A stretch of 28,239 bases of DNA from DASSBG01 sp965651365 (GTDB lineage: Bacteria; Pseudomonadota; Gammaproteobacteria; Xanthomonadales; Rhodanobacteraceae): positions 1-28,239 of the forward strand of contig CBFGSA010000022.1 of assembly GCA_965651365.1 (NCBI GenBank). The letters are read 5' to 3'. The notes under the pieces are model-generated. The model was given only the letters and a program-made list of their open reading frames with translations. It did no database searches and was not told the DNA's origin. This document shows positions 7,901 to 16,257 of this stretch, one piece after another (position 1 is the stretch's first letter; each line of letters begins with the position of its first letter). The position numbers were made by a program, and so were the translations under genes.

Positions 7901-9400
7901 ATGATACGCAGAATTGAACATTTCATTGGTGGACGTAGAGTCGCCGGCGAATCTGGCCGTCAGGCAGACGTATTCGACCCCAATACAGGCAAGGTGCAGG
8001 CGCAGGTGTCGCTGGCCAATGCCGATGAATTGGACAAGGCCGTAAAAGGCGCCGCGCAGGCACAGCCGGCATGGGCTGCGGTCAACCCCCAGCGGCGCGC
8101 GCGGGTGATGGCGGGTTTTGTCAACTTGCTCAACGAGCACAAGGATGAGCTGGCGGCATTACTTTCCAGCGAACACGGCAAAGTGGTTTCTGACGCCCAC
8201 GGCGATGTTCAGCGTGGTTTGGAGGTGATCGAGTTTGCCTGCGGCATACCGCATCTTCTGAAGGGTGAATTCACCACCGGCGCGGGGCCAGGTATCGATG
8301 TCTACTCCGCCTTGCAACCGCTTGGTGTCGTGGCGGGCATCACGCCATTCAACTTTCCAGCAATGATCCCGATGTGGATGTTCGGCCCAGCCATCGCGAG
8401 CGGCAACGCCTTTATTCTGAAACCATCCGAGCGCGATCCGTCGGTACCTGTACGACTTGCCGAGTTGATGGTCGAGGCCGGGTTGCCGGAAGGCATTCTC
8501 AACGTGGTACATGGTGACGTGGAAACGGTTGAGTCAATTCTGCAGCACCCGACCATCAAGGCGGTGAGCTTCGTCGGTTCATCTGATGTCGCACAGTCGG
8601 TGTATGCAAAAGCAGCCGGCCAAGGCAAGCGTGTTCAGGCGATGGGTGGTGCCAAGAATCACGGTATCGTTCTTCCGGATGCGGATATGGACCAGGTGGT
8701 GGCGGACTTCATGGGTGCGGCCTTCGGGTCTGCCGGTGAGCGCTGCATGGCATTGCCTGTCATCGTGCCAGTGGGAGAAGAAACGGCTGAAATTCTGCGC
8801 GAGAAAATCGTGTCGGCTATCGCCGATCTGCATGTCGGGGTGTCGTCGGATCCCGAGGCTCATTTCGGCCCTGTGGTTACTGCCATGCACAAATCGCGGA
8901 TCGAACGCTACATCGGCCTTGGCGTTGAGGAGGGGGCAGAGCTGGTAGTCGATGGTCGCGGCTTGCGTGTCCCTGGCCATGAGGATGGATTTTTTGTCGG
9001 GCCGTGCTTTTTTGACCACGTGCAAGCGGATATGGTGAGCTATCAGGATGAGATATTCGGGCCGGTGCTGCAGATGGTGCGTGCCAAAACACTCGAAGAA
9101 GCGGTGCATCTTCCATCAAGTCATGCCTACGGCAATGGCGTAAGCATCTTCACTCGTAGCGGTGACGCGGCGCGCGAGTTTGCCGAACGGGTTGAGGTAG
9201 GCATGGTTGGGGTCAACGTCCCGATCCCGGTGCCTGTTTCGTACCATAGCTTTGGTGGCTGGAAGCGATCGGGCTTTTCCGACCTCAATCAGTACGGCAT
9301 GGATGGCGTGCGTTTCTATACCCGCACCAAAACCGTCACGCAGCGCTGGCCGCGTGGAGGTGGTGATATCGAACACGATTTCGCGATACCGACGTTGTAG
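7901..9400 (+). CDS. iolA: Methylmalonate/malonate-semialdehyde dehydrogenase (CoA-acylating)
   Basis: A 499-residue aldehyde dehydrogenase of the MmsA/IolA subfamily. It shows GVVAGITPFNFPAMIPMWMF near residue 140, KPSERDPS, the FVGSSDVA cofactor loop near 225, the catalytic Cys282 in GSAGERCMA and the KTVTQRW C-terminal segment. It converts malonate semialdehyde from the DKGP split to acetyl-CoA and CO2, and usually also accepts methylmalonate semialdehyde from valine. Its position directly after iolB (no gap) ties it to inositol use. It is the last gene before the intergenic promoter region at 9414-9456. Confidence 0.92.
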   Translation: MIRRIEHFIGGRRVAGESGRQADVFDPNTGKVQAQVSLANADELDKAVKGAAQAQPAWAAVNPQRRARVMAGFVNLLNEHKDELAALLSSEHGKVVSDAHGDVQRGLEVIEFACGIPHLLKGEFTTGAGPGIDVYSALQPLGVVAGITPFNFPAMIPMWMFGPAIASGNAFILKPSERDPSVPVRLAELMVEAGLPEGILNVVHGDVETVESILQHPTIKAVSFVGSSDVAQSVYAKAAGQGKRVQAMGGAKNHGIVLPDADMDQVVADFMGAAFGSAGERCMALPVIVPVGEETAEILREKIVSAIADLHVGVSSDPEAHFGPVVTAMHKSRIERYIGLGVEEGAELVVDGRGLRVPGHEDGFFVGPCFFDHVQADMVSYQDEIFGPVLQMVRAKTLEEAVHLPSSHAYGNGVSIFTRSGDAAREFAERVEVGMVGVNVPIPVPVSYHSFGGWKRSGFSDLNQYGMDGVRFYTRTKTVTQRWPRGGGDIEHDFAIPTL

Positions 9401-9413
9401 CAGAAAGCGAAAT

Positions 9414-9456
9414 GAAACAAACCTTCCAATTATAAATTAAATGGAATAGAGTGTTT
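9414..9456 (+). promoter_or_regulatory. Promoter region of the transporter operon with paired IolR-like operator sites
   Basis: GAAACAAACCTTCC (9414-9427) and GGAATAGAGTGTTT (9443-9456) have starts 29 bp apart, the same spacing as the pair before iolC, and the AAATGAAACA leader is shared by both. The AT-rich stretch between them contains TATAAA (9431) and TTAAAT (9437-9442); the latter is placed like the iolC -10. The -35 is weak, as at iolC. This suggests joint control of the transporter-phosphatase operon and the iol genes. Confidence 0.55.
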
Positions 9457-9505
9457 GTAGAGGAGTCGCCGGACAATCCTGTCGGCGTCATAACGGGGAG
9501 CGGAC

Positions 9506-10852
9506 ATGGCGGGTGGAATACTGGGGTTTTTTTCCACGGGCAAAAACGTGCCCGAGATGAATGATGCCGACAAGGTCGGTCGACTCTTCAGGAAACACCG
9601 TATCCGCGTCATGCTGGCGATCACGCTGGGCTACGGCTTCATCTACACCTGCCGTCTCGCACTGGGTGTGGTCAAGAAGCCCTTGCTGGATGCCGGCATC
9701 TTCAGCCCGGAGGATCTGGGACTGATCGGGTCGGCGCTGTTTTTTACGTACGCGATCGGCAAGCTGACCAACGGGTTTCTTGCCGATCACGCCAACATGA
9801 AGCGCTTTCTGGCGTTCGGGTTTCTTGTTTCGGCGATTTGCAACCTGGGCATGGGCTTCGTTTCGACCTTGTGGTTGGCCGTCATTCTGTGGGGCATCAA
9901 TGGCTGGTTTCAGAGCTTTGGAGCGCCTGGCGGTGTCGTAGCCATGACGGCGTGGTTTTCCAATAGCGAGCGCGGCAGAACCTATGGGCTCTGGAGCACC
10001 GCCCATTCCATCGGAGAAGGCCTGACCTTCGTGGCTGTCGGTGGGATCGTGGCAGCCTACGGCTGGCGCGCCGGCTTCTGGGGCCCTGGCCTGATCGGAC
10101 TGGTCACCGCGGTGGGTGCCTATCTGCTGCTGCAGGACCGCCCCCGAACACTGGGCCTGCCCAACGTCAACGACTGGAAAAATGACCGTTTCCAGGAAAA
10201 GAGCAAACCTGAGGTCAAGTCAGTCCTGAGGCTCCAGCTATCTGTGCTGAAGCGGCCAGCCATCTGGATACTTTGTCTGGCGTCGGCCACGACTTATGTC
10301 ACGCGTTACGCGATCAATTCCTGGGGTATTTTGTACTTGCAGGAGGCCAGGGGCTACTCACTGACCTCGGCGGGCACTTTGCTGATGATCAGCACCTTGG
10401 CGGGCATCGCCGGTGCGGTCGCATTCGGGTTCATTTCGGACAAGTTGTTTGACGCGCGTCGCCCGCCCGTCAATCTGTTATTTGCGGTACTGGAGCTGGT
10501 GGGGCTGTTCATGTTTTTTTACGGCCCAAACCATTTCGCATGGCTGGTTGTGAGCATGATCCTGTTCGGGGTGGGACTCACTGGCCTGGTGACATCCCTG
10601 GGCGGCTTGTTTGCCGTGGATATCGCGCCCAAGCGGGTGGCGGGTGCCGTGATGGGTGTTATCGGGATTTGCAGCTACATCGGGGCAGGGATACAGGAGC
10701 AGGTTTCCGGGCATCTGGTTGAACGCGGAATGCACATGGTGGGTGACGATCGTGTTTACAACTTTGGTCCGGTCATCTGGTTCTGGATTGGCTCGTCGGT
10801 GGTCTCCATGCTCCTAGCATTGAGCCTGTGGCGCGCGCGAAGGATGGACTGA
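9506..10852 (+). CDS. MFS transporter, organophosphate antiporter (GlpT/UhpT)-like
   Basis: A 448-residue membrane protein with about 12 hydrophobic segments. The sequence from YGFIYTCRLALGVVKKPLL through the IGSALFFTYAIGKLTNGFLADH stretch follows the OPA signature region of GlpT, UhpT and UhpC, where Arg and Lys residues bind the substrate phosphate. Known members exchange organophosphates such as glycerol-3-phosphate or hexose-phosphates for phosphate at the inner membrane. There is no visible IolT, IatP or inositol ABC transporter in the window, so this is the likely uptake protein. Because the next gene is an inositol monophosphatase, I infer an inositol-phosphate substrate; plain inositol or a sensor role (UhpC-like) remains possible. 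The stop overlaps the next start (TGATG). Confidence 0.8.
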   Translation: MAGGILGFFSTGKNVPEMNDADKVGRLFRKHRIRVMLAITLGYGFIYTCRLALGVVKKPLLDAGIFSPEDLGLIGSALFFTYAIGKLTNGFLADHANMKRFLAFGFLVSAICNLGMGFVSTLWLAVILWGINGWFQSFGAPGGVVAMTAWFSNSERGRTYGLWSTAHSIGEGLTFVAVGGIVAAYGWRAGFWGPGLIGLVTAVGAYLLLQDRPRTLGLPNVNDWKNDRFQEKSKPEVKSVLRLQLSVLKRPAIWILCLASATTYVTRYAINSWGILYLQEARGYSLTSAGTLLMISTLAGIAGAVAFGFISDKLFDARRPPVNLLFAVLELVGLFMFFYGPNHFAWLVVSMILFGVGLTGLVTSLGGLFAVDIAPKRVAGAVMGVIGICSYIGAGIQEQVSGHLVERGMHMVGDDRVYNFGPVIWFWIGSSVVSMLLALSLWRARRMD

Positions 10853-11667
10853 TGAAGGGTGTGGACGCCTCTGTAGAGCTGACTGCCATGATCCACGCGG
10901 CACGAACTGCGGGCGAGGGGCTTCTCGGCCATTTCATGCACCTGAATGATCTGGGCATTCGGACCAAGACGGGGCCGGCGGACATGGTCTCCATTGCCGA
11001 TGAAGAGTCGGAGGTAACGGTCCGCGAGCTGCTCGCCAGGTGCCAACCCGACTATGAGTTCATCGGAGAAGAGGGCGGTGAGTGCGCTGGTGCCGGCAGC
11101 GACCGTCAGTGGATCGTCGATCCGCTTGATGGTACTACCAACTTCCTGTTCGGAACGCCATTGTGGGGTGTGAATATCGCGCTGGCCGAGCAGGGTGAGG
11201 TGATCGCTGGGGTGATTTACCTCCCGGTGCTGCAGGAAATGTATATTGCCGAGCGCGGCAAGGGCGCGTGGTTAAACGATCGTCCGATCCGGGTTTCGAC
11301 CAGGACTCGTCTTGTGGACAGTCTGCTCGGTTGCGGCATTCCCTTCGCCGGCAAGCCCGACCATCCGGTGTTTGCACGGGAAATGCGCCTGCTTTCAGAC
11401 AAGGTGGCGGGTATCCGCCGTACCGGTGCCTGCTCGGTGGACATGGCCTTTGTTGCGGCAGGGCGGTGGGATGCCTACTGGGAGCGCTCACTCAACTCCT
11501 GGGACATGGCTCCGGGGGTGATCCTGGTGCGCGAAGCCGGTGGCCGCGTAAGTGCGGTGGACGGCTCGCCGATCAACGTAAACGATGGGAACATTTGTTT
11601 GACGAATGGTTATCTCCATGAAGATCTGATCGAAATCCTCAATACAGCCCTCGCCCAAGGAGAATGA
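10852..11667 (+). CDS. Inositol monophosphatase family protein
   Basis: The 271-residue product carries the complete Mg-dependent phosphatase signature set of the SuhB/IMPase family: the Glu in GEEGGE near residue 68, DPLDGTTN at 90-97 (Asp90 and Asp93 ligands) and WDMAPGVILVREAGG with Asp218. It hydrolyses inositol-1-phosphate or related sugar phosphates in the cytoplasm. The ATG at 10852 shares its A with the transporter stop, so uptake and dephosphorylation are coupled. In this setting it would release free myo-inositol for IolG rather than serve as the housekeeping SuhB. Fructose-1,6-bisphosphatase or PAP-phosphatase activity is less likely but not excluded. Confidence 0.88.
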   Translation: MKGVDASVELTAMIHAARTAGEGLLGHFMHLNDLGIRTKTGPADMVSIADEESEVTVRELLARCQPDYEFIGEEGGECAGAGSDRQWIVDPLDGTTNFLFGTPLWGVNIALAEQGEVIAGVIYLPVLQEMYIAERGKGAWLNDRPIRVSTRTRLVDSLLGCGIPFAGKPDHPVFAREMRLLSDKVAGIRRTGACSVDMAFVAAGRWDAYWERSLNSWDMAPGVILVREAGGRVSAVDGSPINVNDGNICLTNGYLHEDLIEILNTALAQGE

Positions 11668-11668
11668 G

Positions 11669-13132
11669 ATGCCGCTGAATCGTCGCGCCTTCCTTGCCGC
11701 CACTGCGCTCACCAGTCTGTTGGGAGCGGTCCCGCGGGTACTGGCTCGTGCCCTGGGTTATCCGCGCGCACTTGCTGGGCCCATGGTCGGGGTTTCGAGC
11801 CCGGATTCTTTCACCGTTTGGGTGCGCGCAAGTGGCGCTTTTAGCGTCAAACTCGAGTATTCCACAGATCGTGATTTCAGTACGGTTCTGGAAGGTCCGA
11901 CGGTGACAGCCAAGGCAGAGAATGCGTGCTGTGTAGTGCTGCGCGTAAAAGGATTGAAGCCCGATACTCCCTATTGGTACCGGCTAAAATATGATGGTCA
12001 GCAGGACCGCTACCAATGGTTTGCCAACCGCACGCGTACAGCACCCGCCAGCAAGGCCGACTTCAGGGTGGCGTTTGGCTCGTGCTGTCGGATTCAATTC
12101 GATGCCGAGCAGCAGATATGGGACACGGTGCGCAAGCTCGATCCGGACCTTTTCTTGTGGCTGGGCGACAACATCTATGGCGACAGCGATGAGCCTGCCG
12201 CCCTGACCGATCTCTACAGTCGCGGAAGAGTGGTTGAACGGTTGCAGCCCCTGTTGCGGACAACCCCGCAGTTGGCGATCTGGGACGATCATGATTTCGG
12301 GCACAATGACTCGGACGGAACCAATCCGTACAAGAGCAGCTCGCTGCAGGTTTTCAAGAATTTCTGGGCCAACCCGTCATACGGCGAAGCGGGCTCGCCG
12401 GGTGTCTATTTCAAACACTCCCACGGCGGGGTGGATTTCTTTTTTTTGGACGGTCGCTTCAATCGCGATCCGATCAGAAAGCCGGATACGGCCGCCAAGA
12501 CCATGTTGGGTGCCCGCCAGAAGCAGTGGCTGAAAGATGCCCTGCGTGCCAGTACAGCAGCCTTCAAAGTGCTGGTGTCTGGTGGTGGATGGTCGTCAGC
12601 GGAAAACGAGGACGGTGGAGACTCCTGGGCTGTGTTCATGACCGAGCGCAACGAGTTGTTCGACTTTATCCGGGACCACGATATTGGCGGAGTGTTCTGC
12701 ATCTCGGGTGATTCCCATATGGGCGAGATCAACTGCATTCCCCGTTCGCAAAGCGGGGGATACGATATCTACGACATGTGCTCCTCGCCACTTGCGCAGA
12801 TGCCCGCCAACAAAAACCTGCGTCAGGTACCCGAGGTGCGTGTGCGCGACACTTGGACCCGCAGTGTCAATGTGGGCCTGATGCAGTTCAGCATGACCGG
12901 CACAACACCGGTCATGACCTATACCTTGCATGATGTACTGGGCAAGCCGGTATGGGACCCGCTCGTGCTGACGCCTGATGACCTGAAGAACGGCGTGCGC
13001 ACCTGGGACAGCAAGTCCGATCCAAAAGAGCTTGCGCGCCTGAAACGATTCAAGGAGGGCCGTGGTTACTATGGGCATGACCCGGTCAAGGGCTGGCCTG
13101 ATCACCCATACTACGACGGAAAGTCAGGCTGA
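11669..13132 (+). CDS. PhoD-like alkaline phosphatase/phosphodiesterase, Tat-exported
   Basis: A 487-residue protein beginning with a twin-arginine signal (NRRAFLAATALTSLLGA), so it is exported folded. A PhoD N-terminal beta domain spans about 35-120 and a metallophosphatase domain about 130-420. Metal-site motifs are FGSCCRI, WLGDNIYGD (Asp167), WDDHDFGHNDSD and ISGDSHMGE. PhoD proteins cleave phosphomonoesters and phosphodiesters, including phospholipid-derived ones, using Fe/Ca. It starts one base after the phosphatase stop with AAGGAG upstream, so it is the third gene of the transporter operon. It may release inositol phosphates from outside substrates for uptake (inference). Its 3' end overlaps the convergent receptor gene by 47 bp. 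Confidence 0.88.
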   Translation: MPLNRRAFLAATALTSLLGAVPRVLARALGYPRALAGPMVGVSSPDSFTVWVRASGAFSVKLEYSTDRDFSTVLEGPTVTAKAENACCVVLRVKGLKPDTPYWYRLKYDGQQDRYQWFANRTRTAPASKADFRVAFGSCCRIQFDAEQQIWDTVRKLDPDLFLWLGDNIYGDSDEPAALTDLYSRGRVVERLQPLLRTTPQLAIWDDHDFGHNDSDGTNPYKSSSLQVFKNFWANPSYGEAGSPGVYFKHSHGGVDFFFLDGRFNRDPIRKPDTAAKTMLGARQKQWLKDALRASTAAFKVLVSGGGWSSAENEDGGDSWAVFMTERNELFDFIRDHDIGGVFCISGDSHMGEINCIPRSQSGGYDIYDMCSSPLAQMPANKNLRQVPEVRVRDTWTRSVNVGLMQFSMTGTTPVMTYTLHDVLGKPVWDPLVLTPDDLKNGVRTWDSKSDPKELARLKRFKEGRGYYGHDPVKGWPDHPYYDGKSG

Positions 13133-15149
13133 TATAGCCCGGTGACGTGCGTTCGCGGCGCTCGACCTTGCTGATTGGATCGCGTGCGCGCGAGCCTGCG
13201 TATTTCTGACGCACCTCGACAAAGCCGCGACCGAACAAATCGGTAGCCTGTGCGCGCATTCGCCAGCGTCGGCCGAAGCTGCGTTCAAGATACAGCGTCC
13301 AGCCCATGCTTTCCGATTCACGCTTGACTTCATCGTAGCGATACTTGGTTTTGCGCTCGGCGATGTGCTCCAGCTTGATGCCCCAGTTCGTGTTTGATGC
13401 GGCCAGATGCTGGCTCAGTTCGATCTCTCCCTCGACCGGCTTCTCGCCCGAGATGGCGCGGCGTGTGCCGGTTACAGGATCAGTCACTCGGCTTTTCTGC
13501 CATAGCATGGCCATACGTACGCGAGCGCCGCTTACCCCGAGGCCGTCCAGCGGGGTCGACAGATCGAGCGCCAGCGTGTCACGCCGACCGTTGCCGATAT
13601 TTCCGGGGGCATCGTACACATCATCCCCTGTGCTGATCAGCACGCGGTCGATGACATCTTCAATACGGTCATGGGTCCAGGTCACGGTAGCCGCCGCATC
13701 GCGCGTGAAGTGGTGCTCCCAGACCGTGGTCAAACGCCAGGTCTTGTCCGGCTCCAGCTCTGCGTTTCCCGCACTGACGAGGTCACTGTCCAGCGACGCC
13801 GAGGCAACAAAATCAGAAAAATCAAGTTGGCCAACCTCGCGCGCCAGAGACAGCCTCAGTTGGTTCTGCTTGCCGATATTCCAAAGTGCTGCCAAACGCG
13901 GCTTGTAGTAGATGAAGCTGCGTTGGCGTGGTGTATCACCCGTTTGCTGGATAGCGGATTTTTCCACACGCAGGCCCGCATCCAGAACCCAGGCGCGCGA
14001 GGGTTTCCAGATGGCGGATAGCGAAGCTTCGCTACGCCTTTCTTCGATTCGCACATCGGAGCCCGGAATCGTGCTCGCCGAGTCGTTCTTGTCCAAGCGT
14101 GCCTTGCTTTGCTGAAAGTTGAAAGCGCCTTCCAATGACGACTTGATGGACAGCGTCTCAGATTGGGCATGATCCAGCTCGAACCGGCCGATCGACTCTC
14201 CACTACGGGATGTCTCTTCGAAGACTTCCTTTTCACCATCCTCACGTGAATTTTCCAGGTCATTGAGCCAGGCCAGATGCTGGGTGACGAGAAGATTTGC
14301 ACGCGTGTTCGAATTGAAGGACTTCTCGAAGTGCAGGCCGAACTCCGCTTCATTTGTGTTCTCATTTTCCCGTACCGACTCCTTGCCATCCGACGCTCCG
14401 GCGGCCGAAATCTCCGTGCGGTTCCGCGCTCGCTCACCGCGTACGGCGGTGGAAAGCGAAAGCTGACCCCCAGCCAATTCCTGTCGCCAATGGGCATTGG
14501 CTTCACCCTTGTTTTTGATCGTGCGTGTGTTCAGGTTCTCCGTTTTTCCTGCTTCACCGTCGGTACGCGTTGTGCGGATGTGGCCGTGACCGCTGTCATC
14601 ATCCAGTTCGGGTTCAAATTTTGCGGACAAGTCGAAAGCATGTCCCGCTCGACGGTTGCTGTGCTGGATCTGGCCGCTTGGCGAAAGCCAACCACCGGTG
14701 GCGCCCATCAGTCCGGCTTCGATGATTGTTTCCGATTTGACGTCATGCCGGCGCACAACGTTGGCCACCATGGTATAACCGCCCATATCGATGTCAGACG
14801 CACCATCACGTAGCAAATCGATTTCCTTGACTGACGCTGCAGGAATGCGTTTGAGGAGATCCTTGATGTCCTCGTGCTTGCTGGCAGGTCGTGCGCCGTC
14901 AATGAGAACATTCCCGAGTGCACCGGAATAGCCACGGACATCGGGGTCGGCTTCGACAATGACGAAGCCAGGCAGACGCGTCACCATGTCGTAGGCATTG
15001 ACCGGCGAAATTTTGTTGAATGATACTGCCGGATAAATCGTGATGCCTTGTGCGGCCTGGCGTTGCGCGGCTTGGGTGCTGGCTGCGAAAGCGAGCACCA
15101 CGATTGCAGTGACAAGTTGCAGATATCTTGTACGACAGCCACTATGCAT
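13086..15149 (-). CDS. TonB-dependent outer membrane receptor
   Basis: From the ATG at 15149 the product is 687 residues with a signal peptide (MHSGCRTRYLQLVTAIVVLA, then AASTQAA). A plug domain spans about 45-150 (MVTRLPGFVIVEADPDVRGYS and NVLIDGARPASK are typical) and a beta-barrel follows, rich in alternating polar and aromatic strands. An upstream ATG at 15173 would add eight residues that do not suit a signal peptide. The final strand YISLTF is followed by ten extra residues instead of ending at the aromatic residue. The substrate is unknown; it imports something across the outer membrane using TonB energy. It is divergent from the PepSY/two-component set and is probably their target. 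A link to phosphate or inositol compounds rests only on position. Confidence 0.85.
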   Translation of the reverse strand: MHSGCRTRYLQLVTAIVVLAFAASTQAAQRQAAQGITIYPAVSFNKISPVNAYDMVTRLPGFVIVEADPDVRGYSGALGNVLIDGARPASKHEDIKDLLKRIPAASVKEIDLLRDGASDIDMGGYTMVANVVRRHDVKSETIIEAGLMGATGGWLSPSGQIQHSNRRAGHAFDLSAKFEPELDDDSGHGHIRTTRTDGEAGKTENLNTRTIKNKGEANAHWRQELAGGQLSLSTAVRGERARNRTEISAAGASDGKESVRENENTNEAEFGLHFEKSFNSNTRANLLVTQHLAWLNDLENSREDGEKEVFEETSRSGESIGRFELDHAQSETLSIKSSLEGAFNFQQSKARLDKNDSASTIPGSDVRIEERRSEASLSAIWKPSRAWVLDAGLRVEKSAIQQTGDTPRQRSFIYYKPRLAALWNIGKQNQLRLSLAREVGQLDFSDFVASASLDSDLVSAGNAELEPDKTWRLTTVWEHHFTRDAAATVTWTHDRIEDVIDRVLISTGDDVYDAPGNIGNGRRDTLALDLSTPLDGLGVSGARVRMAMLWQKSRVTDPVTGTRRAISGEKPVEGEIELSQHLAASNTNWGIKLEHIAERKTKYRYDEVKRESESMGWTLYLERSFGRRWRMRAQATDLFGRGFVEVRQKYAGSRARDPISKVERRERTSPGYISLTFRRSMGDQASP

Positions 15150-15222
15150 GAATACGGTATCCCCAGATTCCAACGTTCCCGTCAGTTTGCATGGGGTTGC
15201 CTGACGTTGATCGCACGCCCGC

Positions 15223-15239
15223 TGTCAGGCTGGTGTCAG
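15223..15239. promoter_or_regulatory. Direct repeat TGTCAG-N5-TGTCAG, probable OmpR-type operator
   Basis: Two TGTCAG hexamers start 11 bp apart (15223 and 15234) in the 113-bp gap between the divergent receptor and PepSY genes. Tandem hexamers on the same DNA face at 11-bp spacing are the usual binding pattern of OmpR/PhoB-family regulators. A separate inverted pair, CGTCAG (about 15180-15185) and CTGACG (15201-15206), lies further left. The response regulator encoded at 15595 is the natural candidate ligand (inference). Confidence 0.5.
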
Positions 15240-15262
15240 CATTGATGTTGCAGGATCGGGCC

Positions 15263-15595
15263 ATGAAAGCAACCGCCACTACTTCACGCGTTCTTGCCAG
15301 TGCGCTGGCCGTCTCTTCATTGTTTGCGGTGATGCTCCTGTCGCCGTGGGCGCATGCCGGTCACGATGACCACGTCGAGGCACATGCACTGCTGCAACGG
15401 GGTGAGATTTTGCCACTGCAAAAAATTCTGGCGATCGTGCAGAAGCGAGTGCCGGGTGATGTGATCGAGGTCGAGCTCGAGGACCACCATCACGGCTGGG
15501 AGTATGAGGTCAAGGTTCTTACCGGGGAGGGTCGGGTGCTTGAGGTCAAGTTGAACGCTGGCAGTGGCAAAATTCGCAAGATCGAGGACGATTGA
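15263..15595 (+). CDS. Small periplasmic PepSY-domain protein
   Basis: A 110-residue protein with a signal peptide ending near WAHAG (about residue 32), then a His/Asp-rich start (HDDHVEAH) and one PepSY domain (about 38-108: LQKILAIVQKRVPGDVIEVELE, then GWEYEVKVLTGEGRVLEVKLNA). PepSY domains are found in peptidase inhibitors and in small sensors next to two-component systems. The start at 15263 is chosen because it gives a clean signal peptide; the longer frame from 15191 runs through promoter DNA. The stop overlaps the regulator start (TGATG). The His-rich region hints at metal binding, though the sequence does not prove it. Confidence 0.8.
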   Translation: MKATATTSRVLASALAVSSLFAVMLLSPWAHAGHDDHVEAHALLQRGEILPLQKILAIVQKRVPGDVIEVELEDHHHGWEYEVKVLTGEGRVLEVKLNAGSGKIRKIEDD

Positions 15596-16257
15596 TGCGC
15601 TGCCTGGTTGTCGAGGATGATCCCGATATTCAGGCAGACCTCGCGCGTGCGCTTGAAGCAGCAGGCTTTACGGTAGACGTTTCCACAGACGGGGAAACGG
15701 CATGGTTCAAAGGTGATGTTGAAGACTACGATGCCGCAGTGCTGGATCTGGGCCTGCCGCAATTGGACGGGTTGACCGTGTTGAAACGTTGGCGCTCCGC
15801 TGGTCGTGCATTTCCGGTCATCATTGTGTCGGCGCGCGGCGACTGGACGGAGAAGGTCGAAGGTATAGAGGCCGGTGCGGACGATTACATGGCCAAACCG
15901 TTCCAGATGGGCGAGCTGATCGTGCGCGTCCGTGCGCTGATTCGGCGCAATGCGGGTCGGCTATCGAACGTCATCGAGATTGGCGGCTTGCGGCTTGATA
16001 CCACACGCATGACCGCGGCGTTCAACGGTGCCCCCGCGCGCCTTTCACCGCTTGAGTTTCGTTTGCTGGACTATCTTGCACATCAGCCTGATCGCGCTGT
16101 TTCGGCCGGCGAGCTTGCCGAGCATTTGTACGGCGTGGCTGAAGACAGCGACAGCAATGCCATCGAAGCCATCGTTGCCCGCCTGCGGCGAAAGTTTGGT
16201 TCCGCGATCATCACGACGCGCAGGGGCTTTGGCTACCTGATCGAATCCAGCTCATGA
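15595..16257 (+). CDS. OmpR/PhoP-type response regulator
   Basis: The 220-residue protein has a receiver domain at 1-115 with the acidic pocket EDD at 7-9, phospho-acceptor Asp51 in AAVLDLGLP, the Thr/Ser switch position in IIVSARG and Lys in MAKPFQ. A winged-helix DNA-binding domain covers about 125-218 (LSPLEFRLLDYLAHQPDRAV, then VARLRRKFG and TTRRGFGYLI). The ATG at 15595 is used; the TTG three bases earlier gives an added Met only. It forms a PepSY-regulator-kinase operon with overlapping starts and stops, and probably controls the divergent TonB receptor gene as well as its own. Confidence 0.92.
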   Translation: MRCLVVEDDPDIQADLARALEAAGFTVDVSTDGETAWFKGDVEDYDAAVLDLGLPQLDGLTVLKRWRSAGRAFPVIIVSARGDWTEKVEGIEAGADDYMAKPFQMGELIVRVRALIRRNAGRLSNVIEIGGLRLDTTRMTAAFNGAPARLSPLEFRLLDYLAHQPDRAVSAGELAEHLYGVAEDSDSNAIEAIVARLRRKFGSAIITTRRGFGYLIESSS

